A stretch of DNA of 64,000 nt. It comes from an uncultured Eubacteriales bacterium (GTDB taxonomy: Bacteria > Bacillota > Clostridia > Christensenellales > CAG-314). Below the pieces are notes generated by a model that saw only the letters and a list, made by a program, of their open reading frames with translations, did not search any database and had not been told where the DNA came from. Location: contig UQVY01000006.1 of assembly GCA_900544545.1 (NCBI GenBank), positions 1-64,000 on the forward strand, given 5' to 3'. Shown here piece after piece: positions 1 to 7,842 of the stretch. The position numbers and the translations under genes are program-made. Numbering within the stretch: the stretch's first letter is position 1; each line of letters starts with the position of its first letter.

Positions 1-2
1 AG

Positions 3-959
3 GGCTGCGACGGTCTCGAAGCTATTCACGCACACGAGAATAACCCCTACTTTGCGTCGGAATTCGGCGTTCTCTTCGATAAAGAAAAAACCGAAATTTA
101 CTTCTATCCCGCAGCAAGCAAAAACGTTGAATTTGTCGTTCCCGAAACGGTTACGGCTATCGGCGAAAGCGTATTTGCAAACGCAAAGAACCTCAAAAAG
201 ATTTCGATTCCTTCCGTAGGAACCATAGGCGCATACGCATTTATGAATTCCGGATTGGCTGAAGTTGCCGCTGCGGAAAATCTTAGGGAAATAGGGCTTG
301 ATGCCTTTGCAAACACAAATCTTCAAGCTATAGACCTCAGAAAAGTCGAAATTATCTACGACGGGGCATTTATGAACACGAGGCTTATCGAAGTCGGTAT
401 AGTCAACGCTAAACACATCGGAAATAAGGCGTTCGGAAATATCCCGACTCTTGAGAAAGTCATAATCGACGGTTTTGACAATTTCAACTTCGCAAGAGCA
501 TTTTATGGCAGCAACGTTAAAGAAATCGTGCTTGACAATTGCGAAGCTTTCACGCTGGAAAACAATTTCTTCACAAACGGCACAAAAACCGTGCTTTACC
601 GTTACATCGGAACGGACGAGAAAGTTAGCGTTCCCGAAGGAATAGTGAAAATTGAATCTGACGCGTTCAGAGGCAATATGAATCTCAAATCGCTTGAACT
701 TCCGAAGTCTCTCGGCTTCATCGGCGACAGAGCGTTCTACGGCTGTGAAAATCTCAAGGAAATCACCTTCAAGTCCGAGAAAGCACCGATTCTTCAGAGC
801 TACTTCCGAGAGGGTGCAAGATATCTTTACAATCAATTCGTAATGAATCTTGACGACCTCGAAAAACCGCTTGAAATAACGGTTTATTGCAGCGGAGATA
901 AGTCATTTATGACTCCGATCTGGAAGATGTATTTCAGGAATATTGTGAAAATGAGCTGA
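3..959 (+). CDS. BspA-like leucine-rich repeat protein, 5' end outside window
   Basis: The frame is open from the left edge, so this is the C-terminal 318 residues or so of a longer protein. It consists of tandem BspA/LRR_5 repeats of about 22-25 residues with the recurring pattern I..yAF.n...L..v.i (for example AYAFMNSGL, KAFGNIPTL, AFYGCENLKEI). Family knowledge: such repeats occur in secreted or surface adhesins of gut Clostridia. The last repeat is followed by a short non-repetitive tail ending in a TGA. No membrane anchor or sortase motif is visible at the C-terminus, so any anchoring domain would have to lie upstream. The specific ligand cannot be told. Confidence 0.85.
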   Translation, partial: GCDGLEAIHAHENNPYFASEFGVLFDKEKTEIYFYPAASKNVEFVVPETVTAIGESVFANAKNLKKISIPSVGTIGAYAFMNSGLAEVAAAENLREIGLDAFANTNLQAIDLRKVEIIYDGAFMNTRLIEVGIVNAKHIGNKAFGNIPTLEKVIIDGFDNFNFARAFYGSNVKEIVLDNCEAFTLENNFFTNGTKTVLYRYIGTDEKVSVPEGIVKIESDAFRGNMNLKSLELPKSLGFIGDRAFYGCENLKEITFKSEKAPILQSYFREGARYLYNQFVMNLDDLEKPLEITVYCSGDKSFMTPIWKMYFRNIVKMS

Positions 960-1028
960 AAAACTAAGCTAAACCAATAACAATAAAGCAATTTTAATGA
1001 TTGCTTTACCTCCTTAATAAGCGGGCGT

Positions 1029-1061
1029 CCGGCTTCCTCCGAGGTCGGGCGTCTGTTTTTT
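1029..1061 (+). terminator. Possible terminator of the LRR gene
   Basis: An 8-bp stem (1029-1036 with 1041-1048, two G-U pairs) is followed by a T run at 1056-1061. A second, U-less hairpin, TAAAGCAAT/ATTGCTTTA at 984-1008, precedes it. The stem is weak and the T run is 7 nt away, so this is tentative. Confidence 0.4.
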
Positions 1062-1175
1062 ATTTGTCAGAAAAGTGTAACTTCCGTAAAACTTCCGTCG
1101 GTTTGTTTTTGCGCTAAAAACGACGGTATCGGCACTCAAAAAACCTGAAATCCTCGATAAACACTGCGTTTTCGC

Positions 1176-1206
1176 AAAAAGAAAACCCTGACTTTCATCA
1201 GGGTTT
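1176..1206 (-). terminator. Intrinsic terminator of the TasA-like pseudogene
   Basis: AAACCCTGA (1183-1191) pairs with TCAGGGTTT (1198-1206). Read on the minus strand the stem is followed by a T-rich run. It lies just downstream of the stop at 1232-1234. Confidence 0.8.
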
Positions 1207-1231
1207 GTTGATTTCAGTAAAGGTTTATCGC

Positions 1232-2114
1232 TTACTCAGGCAGCTGCTCGACCTTTACGGTGATGTTGAATTTCACGAACGGATTCACGTAATAATTATA
1301 ACCCGCTCTCAGTACACCCGAAGGGAAATTTGTGGGAGAAAGACTTTGTGCCCTCCCCATTCCTCAGGAGTCATTCCCGAATTAATCGCATATCCGAAAA
1401 TCGTATCGCGCTCGTTCGCGGTGAAGCCCAGATTGTACAGGGGTGAATTACGACCTCGAAATGAAGCGGCATTCCTTTCAAAATCCCAAGACCACCACAG
1501 CGCAAATACTTCATTTATCTCCTCACCCGGCTCGAATATGTATTCGAGGTCGTTTATGGTAGATCCGCCGTCATATGTTCTATTCAGCAACGCATTAAGA
1601 CCGTATGCTCCGGCCGCGTCGTATTGCCGGACGTCGGGCTTTTGAACATAAAATTCCAATCCAGCGGATAATAGGTATCAACCTACGAACGGTCCGTAGG
1701 CCAAATATTTATATGTACGTCCCAAAGCTCTGTGGGCGTATTGTCTATTCTCACCGTTACCTTGCATTTTACTTCGCTCTTTCCCGAAACTTTAAACTTA
1801 AGCTCACCCGTAGTACCCGGGGCTATCACGTTATAATCGCCCGAAGCCTTGACCGTCAGACCGTTCTCGTCCGTAGTTATCGTGCTGCGACTTTTTTCGG
1901 AGTTCCATTCGTAATTCTTACCGAACAGTTCCGAAGCGTCGGCAGTGATATTTACGCCGAATTTCGCGACCTGAGCCGTGCCGGAAGCGGTTTTTTGCGT
2001 CACGTACTTCGAGTAGGTGTAGCTGCCGAAAACCAGCGCAGCCACCAGCAAAAGAAACAAAAGAACCAAAAGCACTGTGTTGAGTCGTGAATTTTTCCTT
2101 TTCGTGTGTTCCAT
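1232..2114 (-). pseudogene. TasA/camelysin-like SipW-type secreted protein, disrupted
   Basis: Start at 2114 is set by AGGAGG seven bases upstream. The N-terminus is a basic stretch, one hydrophobic segment and then YSKYVTQKTASGTAQVAKF, the look of SipW-dependent signal peptides on TasA-family matrix or filament proteins. The frame breaks three times. There is an in-frame TAG at 1683-1685, after which the same frame reads on through YYPLDWNF. A frameshift leads into the frame covering 1309-1640 (LEYIFEPGEEI, FALWWSWDFE), and a second shift near 1310-1320 leads into a tail ending FVKFNITVKVEQLPE and a TAA at 1232. All three pieces read as one TasA-type beta-sandwich protein of about 290 residues. 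A c-di-GMP riboswitch lies upstream and a terminator downstream, so the transcription unit is complete although the gene is broken. Confidence 0.75.
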
Positions 2115-2249
2115 TTTTTCCTCCTGAAACACAGTTTTATTTATCAAAACGGAGTAATCCGTATCGATTTCCCGACAATCAGTTTCCAAAGCGGCGTCAA
2201 TCGCGTTGAAAAAATATAAAAAAACGGCTGCAAAGACGCGTGAAAAACA

Positions 2250-2338
2250 CACGTTAATTGCAACCGGGCGCGCTTATTTTCATAAGCTCCTTGGCTTTGC
2301 GTCACCGCCTCGCGACGGTTTTGCCGAATATTCAACTC
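2250..2338 (-). promoter_or_regulatory. c-di-GMP-I (GEMM) riboswitch
   Basis: Read on the minus strand it has the GEMM-I landmarks in order: GGCAAAACC, a P1b hairpin ACCGTC-GCGA-GGCGGT capped by a GNRA loop, the invariant GACGCAAAGCC, a second hairpin GCTTAT-GAAA-ATAAGC, and a closing GGTTGC. Flanking GTTGAAT and ATTAAC can form P1. A TATACT -10 box at 2345-2350 puts the transcript start at the aptamer's 5' edge. It senses cyclic di-GMP and would control the TasA-like gene 136 nt downstream, which suits a biofilm-matrix product. The expression platform (terminator or RBS control) is not obvious. Confidence 0.92.
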
Positions 2339-2436
2339 TCTAATAGTATAAAATTAAGTGTTATTATTCTAATAATAATTCTACCCCAAAAAAGTCAAGC
2401 GTTTTGCACAAGTAATCCAAAAATAATATTTATTCT

Positions 2437-2464
2437 TTTCACTTCCGAATCGGCAGAAGTGAAA
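2437..2464. repeat. Inverted repeat, left flank of recombinase remnant
   Basis: TTTCACTTC (2437-2445) and GAAGTGAAA (2456-2464) form a perfect 9-bp inverted repeat with a 10-nt centre. It shares the TCACTTCCGA/GAAGTGA core with the repeat at 3019-3045 and overlaps the 3' end of the recombinase fragment. Confidence 0.75.
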
Positions 2465-2990
2465 CTATAACCGTTTGAATGTATCGGGATAGCTTTGTAA
2501 AAAAAGAACCTGCAAAATTAAATCCGCAGGTTCTTTTTCGTCGTTTGAAAACGCAATTCTTAAATTTCTTGTTTATTTTCTCCGTAAGTTCGGCGCTTCG
2601 CTCCGCAATCCTTCTGCGCACGTCTTCCTCATCGAAAGCTACCAATCTTGCCTTATCTCGTATATCCGTTATAATTATCTCTTCCAACACCTTCGCCGCT
2701 ATGTAATGCGAAAAGCAATACGCTTTGCCAAGCCTCATATGATTGCCGCAGTTAAAGCTATACTCCAAAACGCCGTTTCGCTTTATGTAGTTCAGCTTCA
2801 TTTTACCGCCGCAATCGGCGCAGTATAGAAATCCCGACAACGGATGCGTATAGCCGCGCTTTGTTTTCTTGCCTTGACTTACCGACTTCTCCACGATGGA
2901 CATAGTTATTCCTTCTCCGAACTGTTCTTTCAAGGTGTTCAAAACATATTTGTATCCGTCATTCTTTTCGTAGTATTTTCCGGTAATCAT
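2439..2990 (-). pseudogene. Large serine recombinase, internal fragment
   Basis: The fragment encodes the recombinase zinc-ribbon region of large serine integrases/transposases: HPLSGFLYCADCGGKM, then SFNCGNH and YCFSHYI, giving the CxxC...C...C pattern. A charged helical stretch (VRRRIAERSAELTEKINKKF) follows, as usual in the coiled-coil segment. The N-terminal catalytic resolvase domain with its serine is absent, and nothing recognisable lies in frame upstream of 2990. The last 40 codons run straight through a terminator hairpin at 2501-2538, so the natural C-terminus has also been lost. This is a remnant of an integrated element, not a working integrase. Confidence 0.75.
2501..2538. terminator. 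Bidirectional terminator hairpin
   Basis: AAAAAGAACCTGC (2501-2513) and GCAGGTTCTTTTT (2526-2538) form a perfect 13-bp stem with T runs in both directions. It lies inside the recombinase fragment frame, which shows that the frame has been joined to foreign 3' sequence. Confidence 0.75.
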
Positions 2991-3018
2991 ACCAAGGCGT
3001 CCCCCTTCATTTTTGCGA

Positions 3019-3045
3019 TGTCACTTCCGACGATTTGAAGTGACA
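3019..3045. repeat. Inverted repeat, right flank of recombinase remnant
   Basis: TGTCACTTC (3019-3027) and GAAGTGACA (3037-3045) form a perfect 9-bp inverted repeat with a 9-nt centre. It is related in sequence to the repeat at 2437-2464, and the pair bounds the recombinase fragment. Confidence 0.75.
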
Positions 3046-3100
3046 CAAAAACCGTCGTTTCGATTCTGTAAACCGGAATTTGCAGGTTTACCGTGCGATA

Positions 3101-4030
3101 TTATGCCGTAATCCATTCATGCAGCGCAGCCGAAAGTCTTTTGTCTACGTCCTTTCTTGTGGCTTCACACTCGTTCGGGTGCTCTTTAGCTGAACGGAAA
3201 ATAAAACGCATAACGAATTTCAAACCTATCGGAAGTGCGATTCTGAGCATAGATTCAGGCAGTACAAAATGAGTGCCGTACTGATACGCGACCGCTTCAT
3301 ACTCACAATCGTGCGGGCGTTCTTTAAGCCGCTGCTCCATACGTCGGACATACTTTCCTGCCTCCCACAGACCGTCGTCGTCTACCCCGATGAGGATAAG
3401 CTTTCCCTTTATGTTTTCAATTTTTATCATTTCTTCCTCTGTATGTTCGCGATTCTTTTCCGAATCTATAAACAGGCAGGTCGAACGCTGAAAATCTTCG
3501 GAGCCTTTCGTTTCTTCCTCGATTTTTTCTCAATACGTTGGGTGTTCGTAGACAAACGGCATATAAGCAAGAGGCTTTCCGCAATAGGAAAGCGTAGAAG
3601 TTCCTGGCACTGGCCACCCCTTGCAGCCGTCCTTTTTGCCCAGCTCGAATCCCTGCCACACAAAATCGCTGGCTGTCAGCCCAAATGTCAGCGTTATATC
3701 CGGGAAATAGGACGCCGCCACCAACGATTCCATTCCCGCCGTGCTCATTCCCATAATACCGACTTTTCTGTTCCCGTGAGCCATCAGCCACTCGATTGCC
3801 GTTTCGATTCTTTCAAGCGGACAATTAACGTGGCTGTAATTGTGCTTCCCCCGAGAAATGCAGAGCACATTGACACCGTTTTTGTGCAGTCATTTTGCAC
3901 CGCATTTTGCCATATAATCGTTCGGATCGTCTCCGAAAAGACCGATCATTGCGCAGTTCGCCCCGCGCGGATTCTCATAATACGTGCCATAAAAGCCGTC
4001 ACGTTCTGTTTCAAAAAATAATTTTTTCAT
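3101..4030 (-). pseudogene. BAAT-type acyl hydrolase, two in-frame TGA codons
   Basis: One continuous frame of about 309 codons from ATG at 4030 resembles alpha/beta hydrolases with a BAAT acyl-CoA thioester hydrolase C-terminal domain. It has a nucleophile-elbow-like GMSTAGM, then LTASDFVWQGF, and a late VAYQYGTHFVLPES segment that supplies the candidate histidine. The frame is interrupted only by TGA at 3890-3892 (context AK-stop-LHKNG) and TGA at 3530-3532 (context EHPTY-stop-EKIEEE). No frameshift is needed. Tryptophan would fit both positions, so two TGG-to-TGA changes are the simplest explanation. Recoding is unlikely because TGA serves as a normal stop in neighbouring genes such as cas13d. 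No strong RBS is seen. Confidence 0.7.
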
Positions 4031-4177
4031 TGTCATCACATTTCATCAAATTCCAATTCGTTAAAATCATAGCATTTTTCAACGCAAATGGAGTTTTAAC
4101 GCTACTTTTTTATGCCGAATAGCCACTCCGAGATTATCGTTTCTGAATATGTTTACAATATAAAACGGGATTTGTAG

Positions 4178-4717
4178 TTATTTCAACGTTGCTAACGAAT
4201 ACTCGAGATATCTGTCTTGATCTGTGTCAACGTAGTCGGTTATGATTTCCCTTGCGTCTTCGCAGTCCATAGCGAAATAGAATGCAATAGTTTCGAAAGA
4301 GGCTACTGCCGACATAAAAAGTTTATCAGCCCCCATTCTTGCGGCATTCTCACATATTTTATCAAACAACTTTCTTCCTATACCTTTTCGTTTCCGGTTA
4401 TCGTCTACAAAAAGCATCGTCAGATTTGCATACTTTGCCGTTTTGCCCATTAGATAACCGTCAACGCAACAAAATCCGATTAAAACGTCACCGTCGAATG
4501 CGGCTACGACTGAACCGCCTTGTTCAATCTGCGAGCGAATATATTCCGCTACCCACATCTTTTTTTCTTTATTCCACTCGTGCACTTCAGATACTTCTGT
4601 CAATTCCCATTGATCATTATTCTTTACCCACATTTTTGTTATCAGTTCATGATGATTAAAACTCAACAGCATATCGGGAGTAATATCATTAATGGTCAAG
4701 TCTTTAATTTCTATCAT
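4178..4717 (-). CDS. GNAT family N-acetyltransferase
   Basis: A 179-residue protein. The start at 4717 (MIEIKDLTI) is chosen because GGAG precedes it, while the longer upstream frame lacks an RBS. The acetyl-CoA binding motif A is visible as VDDNRKRKGIGRKLFDKI, preceded by the beta strand NLTMLFV. An aromatic-rich FYFAMDCEDA occurs near the C-terminus, where GNATs usually have an FYxxxGF element. The substrate cannot be told from sequence. It is intact although it lies in a tract of broken genes, and a second GNAT follows the same design upstream, which suggests a small acquired cassette. Confidence 0.85.
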   Translation of the reverse strand: MIEIKDLTINDITPDMLLSFNHHELITKMWVKNNDQWELTEVSEVHEWNKEKKMWVAEYIRSQIEQGGSVVAAFDGDVLIGFCCVDGYLMGKTAKYANLTMLFVDDNRKRKGIGRKLFDKICENAARMGADKLFMSAVASFETIAFYFAMDCEDAREIITDYVDTDQDRYLEYSLATLK

Positions 4718-4780
4718 ATTGGGTTCTCCATAAATTACGAATTTCGTTTTAAAATCAGATAGCAACAGGCAAAACGGAGT

Positions 4781-5263
4781 TTATCGAGCTAATTTCATTT
4801 TGATTTCTGTTGCATTGATTTTTGAATTTACCAATTCTTCCCCCGTGGGGACGAACCCACATTTTTCATAAAACCGTATAGCACGCCTGTTGCCTTTCAA
4901 AACCCACAGATACACTTCCGGATAAGCAGACAACTCTTTCAAGCCTGCTTGCATCAGTTTTAGCCCTACACCTGTTCCATAGTACTCTGACAGAATGTAC
5001 AATGCAAATATTTCTCCGGCATCAGGAGCTTCTTCGCCGCGATTTCCGTATCCAATAAACCCAATTACCGTATTTCCGTCCATTGCAACAATCGAATTAT
5101 CTCGCCAACTGAACGCCATGCTTTCGCATTTCTCATATGTTAAATTATCGAGGTATTCCTGACTGACGAGGTTAGGATAAGCCTCATGCCAAGCTTTCCA
5201 GTGGACAAATGCTTTTCCTCTGATTTCTTCTTCCGTTTCCATTCTTTTTATGACTATACTCAT
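4781..5263 (-). CDS. GNAT family N-acetyltransferase
   Basis: A 160-residue protein starting at 5263 (MSIVIKRMETE), with GGAGA a few bases upstream. Motif A is IFALYILSEYYGTGVGLKLM, followed by VLKGNRRAIRFYEKCGFVP, the canonical GNAT N-x3-A-x2-FYEKxGF element. It resembles stand-alone acetyltransferases of the RimI/PhnO type; the acceptor is unknown. It lies 63 bp upstream of the next GNAT on the same strand, so the two may be co-transcribed. Confidence 0.88.
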   Translation of the reverse strand: MSIVIKRMETEEEIRGKAFVHWKAWHEAYPNLVSQEYLDNLTYEKCESMAFSWRDNSIVAMDGNTVIGFIGYGNRGEEAPDAGEIFALYILSEYYGTGVGLKLMQAGLKELSAYPEVYLWVLKGNRRAIRFYEKCGFVPTGEELVNSKINATEIKMKLAR

Positions 5264-5384
5264 ACGGTTTCTCCATAAATCCCGATTTATCGAAAATAAT
5301 ATACCATTTTTCGCTATAAAAATCAATGGTTTGACGGCTGTAACGGCTATTCTTTTCACCTTTAAACTCGAAAAAGCCTCATTT

Positions 5385-5415
5385 AAAAAACATCCGGAAT
5401 CGTTTGGCTTCCGGA
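5385..5415 (-). terminator. Intrinsic terminator downstream of hydrolase pseudogene
   Basis: TCCGGAA (5393-5399) pairs with TTCCGGA (5409-5415). On the minus strand the stem is followed by six T residues (A run at 5385-5390). Confidence 0.8.
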
Positions 5416-5470
5416 CGTTTATCTATGCGGGAACAGATTCTGCAACAGGAGAAATCGCGGTTATGAAGGA

Positions 5471-6236
5471 CTATTCGCAGAGCGCGATGATTTCCTCCGC
5501 CCATTTTTCGGGATAAAGCACCAATAATTCTTCGTGCTCCATATCGAATTCGTGAATCACGGGCGACGAGAAATGCTCGAAATATCTTTTCAGATACTTT
5601 TCGCCCATCTTTTTTGCGTAAAAGCAATGCACCGTCGTTCCTTCCACGCTTATGTTTTTTTCGACGGGCGTTATAAGGTCGGAATAAAACTGATTGAATA
5701 CGCTTTCTTTTCTGATGTAAGGCAATCCGCCCTTTCCTATTCCGAACAGTTCCATAAACTTATCGCAATAAGGAGTGCGCTTTTTTTTCCATCTTTTCCT
5801 CGAAAATCGCAGGATATTTCCCCGTACTCACTATCTTATAAAGCAACGGTACGGCTATTTTGCACTTAAGTTTCGCTTTAAACGGGCTTTCCTGATCCAT
5901 ATCCGAGCTTCCGAGAATCGCGTGGTCGATATGAATTATCCGTCTTTGAACGAGAAGTCCGACGAAAGAGCCGCCTAAAGAACATCCGTAAGCCGCTTTT
6001 ATCTTACCCTCGTAGTTTTCCCTGACATAAGTCTCGATTTTTTCCGTCTGAGAAATCATATCGTCGAAAATCGTATCTTCGGTTTCGTCGAAGCCGTCGT
6101 AAGAAACGCATATAACCCTGAATTGTTTTTCAAGAAGGGGAATAACCTCTCAGAAATTGAGCTTCCAGTTGCAACAGGTCCCCGAAAGCAGCATAATCGT
6201 CGGGTTTCCCTCTTTCCCGAATTCGTAAAACTTCAT
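5471..6236 (-). pseudogene. Alpha/beta hydrolase, nonsense plus frameshift
   Basis: The gene starts at ATG 6236 (MKFYEFGKEGNPTIMLLSG) behind GAGG. It encodes an alpha/beta hydrolase with an oxyanion-type LLSGTCCNWK segment and the nucleophile elbow AAYGCSLGGSFVG. An in-frame TGA interrupts it after WKLNF, near 6154. A frameshift in a run of eight A residues near 5783-5790 moves the C-terminal third into the frame covering 5471-5755 (DKFMELFGIGKGGL, FSSPVIHEFDMEHEELL). Taking out one A would restore the C-terminal join. Promoter and terminator are still present. Confidence 0.75.
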
Positions 6237-6273
6237 TTTAACCTCTTAAATCCGTTATTCTTTCGATATCGCC

Positions 6274-6302
6274 ATTGTACCACAGCCTACGCTGTTTTTC
6301 AA
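6274..6302 (-). promoter_or_regulatory. Sigma-A promoter of hydrolase pseudogene
   Basis: Minus strand: TTGAAA (6297-6302), 17 bp, TACAAT (6274-6279), about 40 nt ahead of the ATG. The rest of the 6303-6545 gap is AT-rich, and I see no gene or further repeat unit in it. Confidence 0.75.
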
Positions 6303-6545
6303 TAGATTTTTACAAAAAGTTTATACATAAGAGAATACCTAAATGCGACTTTTACATCAAAAGAAGCACTTCTACAAGTTTAATTTATTTCAAAACTATT
6401 CAAATCAAAAAATTAACCATCACCCGCCGAATGACGAGGAAATCAAGTAAACGGATTTTTATGCAGCGAACGATTGCACACTTCCAACCTCAAAAGAGCC
6501 TCAACACTTCCTTATTTAAGGACAAGCCTGTTAAAAGGGCGTAAA

Positions 6546-7458
6546 GTTTTGGAACCTTACCATTTCGTAAGGTCAAGGGGCAACGAGTTTCCGGTTTCGT
6601 ATTCGGGAATTAGTTTTGGAACCTTACCATTTCGTAAGGTCAAGGGGCAAAAATGCTAACAGTTAGCAAAGGAGAACAAGTTTTGGAACCTTACCATTTC
6701 GTAAGGTCAAAGGGCTAAGATAAGCTATACCATAATTGACGGCGACAGTTTTGGAACCTTACCATTTCGTAAGGTCAAGGGCTGAAAGCGTGAAAGCTTA
6801 CAACACCGCCGCAGTTTTGGAACCTTACCATTTCGTAAGGTCAAGGGGCTCTATTTTAACATCTTTTGCGCTTATTATCTGTTTTGGAACCTTACCATTT
6901 CGTAAGGTCAAAGGGCTTCGGTGAATCAATAGATGAAAGCCGTTTGGCGTTTTGGAACCTTACCATTTCGTAAGGTCAAAGGGCCAACAATGGATTGAAG
7001 AAGAAAAAAGAATTGCGTTTTGGAACCTTACCATTTCGTAAGGTCAAAGGGCTATTGGGACGCTTTGCCTGATGACTGCGCTGGTTTTGGAACCTTACCA
7101 TTTCGTAAGGTCAAGGGGCAAGAAGCAATAGCTAGAAAGAAGCAAGAACGAGTTTTGGAACCTTACCATTTCGTAAGGTCAAGGGGCTTACCCACAAGGG
7201 CGGACGCCTCATAAAATAGTTTTGGAACCTTACCATTTCGTAAGGTCAAAGGGCGTGGCTACCGATAAAGTCGCAAGGTGCGACTTTGTTTTGGAACCTT
7301 ACCATTTCGTAAGGTCAAGGGGCACACGCGCGTAATCGCAAAAAATTATGACGTGTTTTGGAACCTTACCATTTCGTAAGGTCAAGGGGCGATCTGGCTT
7401 CGTCGATATATACCCGCAGGACGTTTTGGAACCTTACCATTTCGTAAGGTCAAGGGGC
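6546..7458 (-). CRISPR. Type VI-D CRISPR array, 14 repeats and 13 spacers
   Basis: Fourteen near-identical 36-bp repeats separate 13 spacers of 31-33 bp. Repeat starts on the plus strand are 6546, 6613, 6680, 6748, 6814, 6881, 6949, 7017, 7084, 7152, 7219, 7288, 7355 and 7423. Read on the minus strand the repeat begins GCCCCTTGACCTTAC, has a CCTTAC-GAAATG-GTAAGG hairpin and ends GGTTCCAAAAC. A stem-loop followed by a 3' AAAC matches Cas13d direct repeats, where the handle lies 5' of the spacer. The array is therefore transcribed leftward, in line with the cas genes, from the promoter at 7485-7513. Five repeats (3, 6, 7, 8, 11) read AAAGGGC instead of AAGGGGC at their plus-strand end, and repeat 4 is one base shorter. 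Both terminal repeats are intact. Confidence 0.98.
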
Positions 7459-7484
7459 CGATGAAACATCGGTATAGTATTTTC

Positions 7485-7513
7485 ATTATAATAAAATAAT
7501 CCGTTTCTGTCAA
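7485..7513 (-). promoter_or_regulatory. CRISPR leader promoter, perfect sigma-A consensus
   Basis: Within the 72-bp leader between cas2 and the array, the minus strand carries TTGACA (7508-7513), exactly 17 bp, and TATAAT (7485-7490). Transcription would begin near 7478 and enter the first repeat at 7458. A 5-bp hairpin, CGATG-AAA-CATCG on the plus strand (7459-7471), directly abuts the first repeat. Confidence 0.92.
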
Positions 7514-7530
7514 CTGTTTTAAGGCATATT

Positions 7531-7842
7531 TTAAAAATACCAAAAAGACGAACGAATCATCTCCATATCCGGTAATTGCCCATGCAACGCTTCCATCCTC
7601 ATAAAATTCTGAAAACTCATTGGAATACAATATACTTCGCCCTGAGTTATTCGCATTTTGCGTATCCTCTCAACTTCATAACAGTACATTGAAATATTCC
7701 GGATATACTTATAAAAAACCGATTTCTGAAGCTGCATATATCCGTCCCTTTTCAAACCTTTAAACAGCTCTCTGTATTCACGACGAGCTTCCTTTTCTCC
7801 GACTGAAACATCATAGAACAATAAAACTACTCCGTCTCGCAC
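7531..7842 (-). CDS. cas2: CRISPR-associated endoribonuclease Cas2
   Basis: A 103-residue Cas2 with a ferredoxin-like fold. The first beta strand VVLLFYDVS carries the conserved aspartate (D11), and SVFYKYIRN lies in the second strand region. The start is a GTG at 7842 with GGAGG eight bases upstream, overlapping the cas1 3' end by 16 bp. Cas2 forms the structural core of the Cas1-Cas2 integrase that adds spacers. It is the last cas gene before the array and is co-directional with it. Confidence 0.95.
   Translation of the reverse strand: MRDGVVLLFYDVSVGEKEARREYRELFKGLKRDGYMQLQKSVFYKYIRNISMYCYEVERIRKMRITQGEVYCIPMSFQNFMRMEALHGQLPDMEMIRSSFWYF

Noticed and set aside
3101..4030. TGA read as tryptophan throughout this genome
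   Set aside because: TGA is used as the genuine stop of cas13d, xseA, folD and other genes here, often inside ATGA overlaps.
6480..6545. Possible degenerate fifteenth CRISPR repeat beyond the distal end (CCTTATTTAAGG and AAAAGGGC)
   Set aside because: Only the small palindrome and a G-rich end resemble the repeat. Spacing and the remaining bases do not fit, and the terminal repeat at 6546 is intact.
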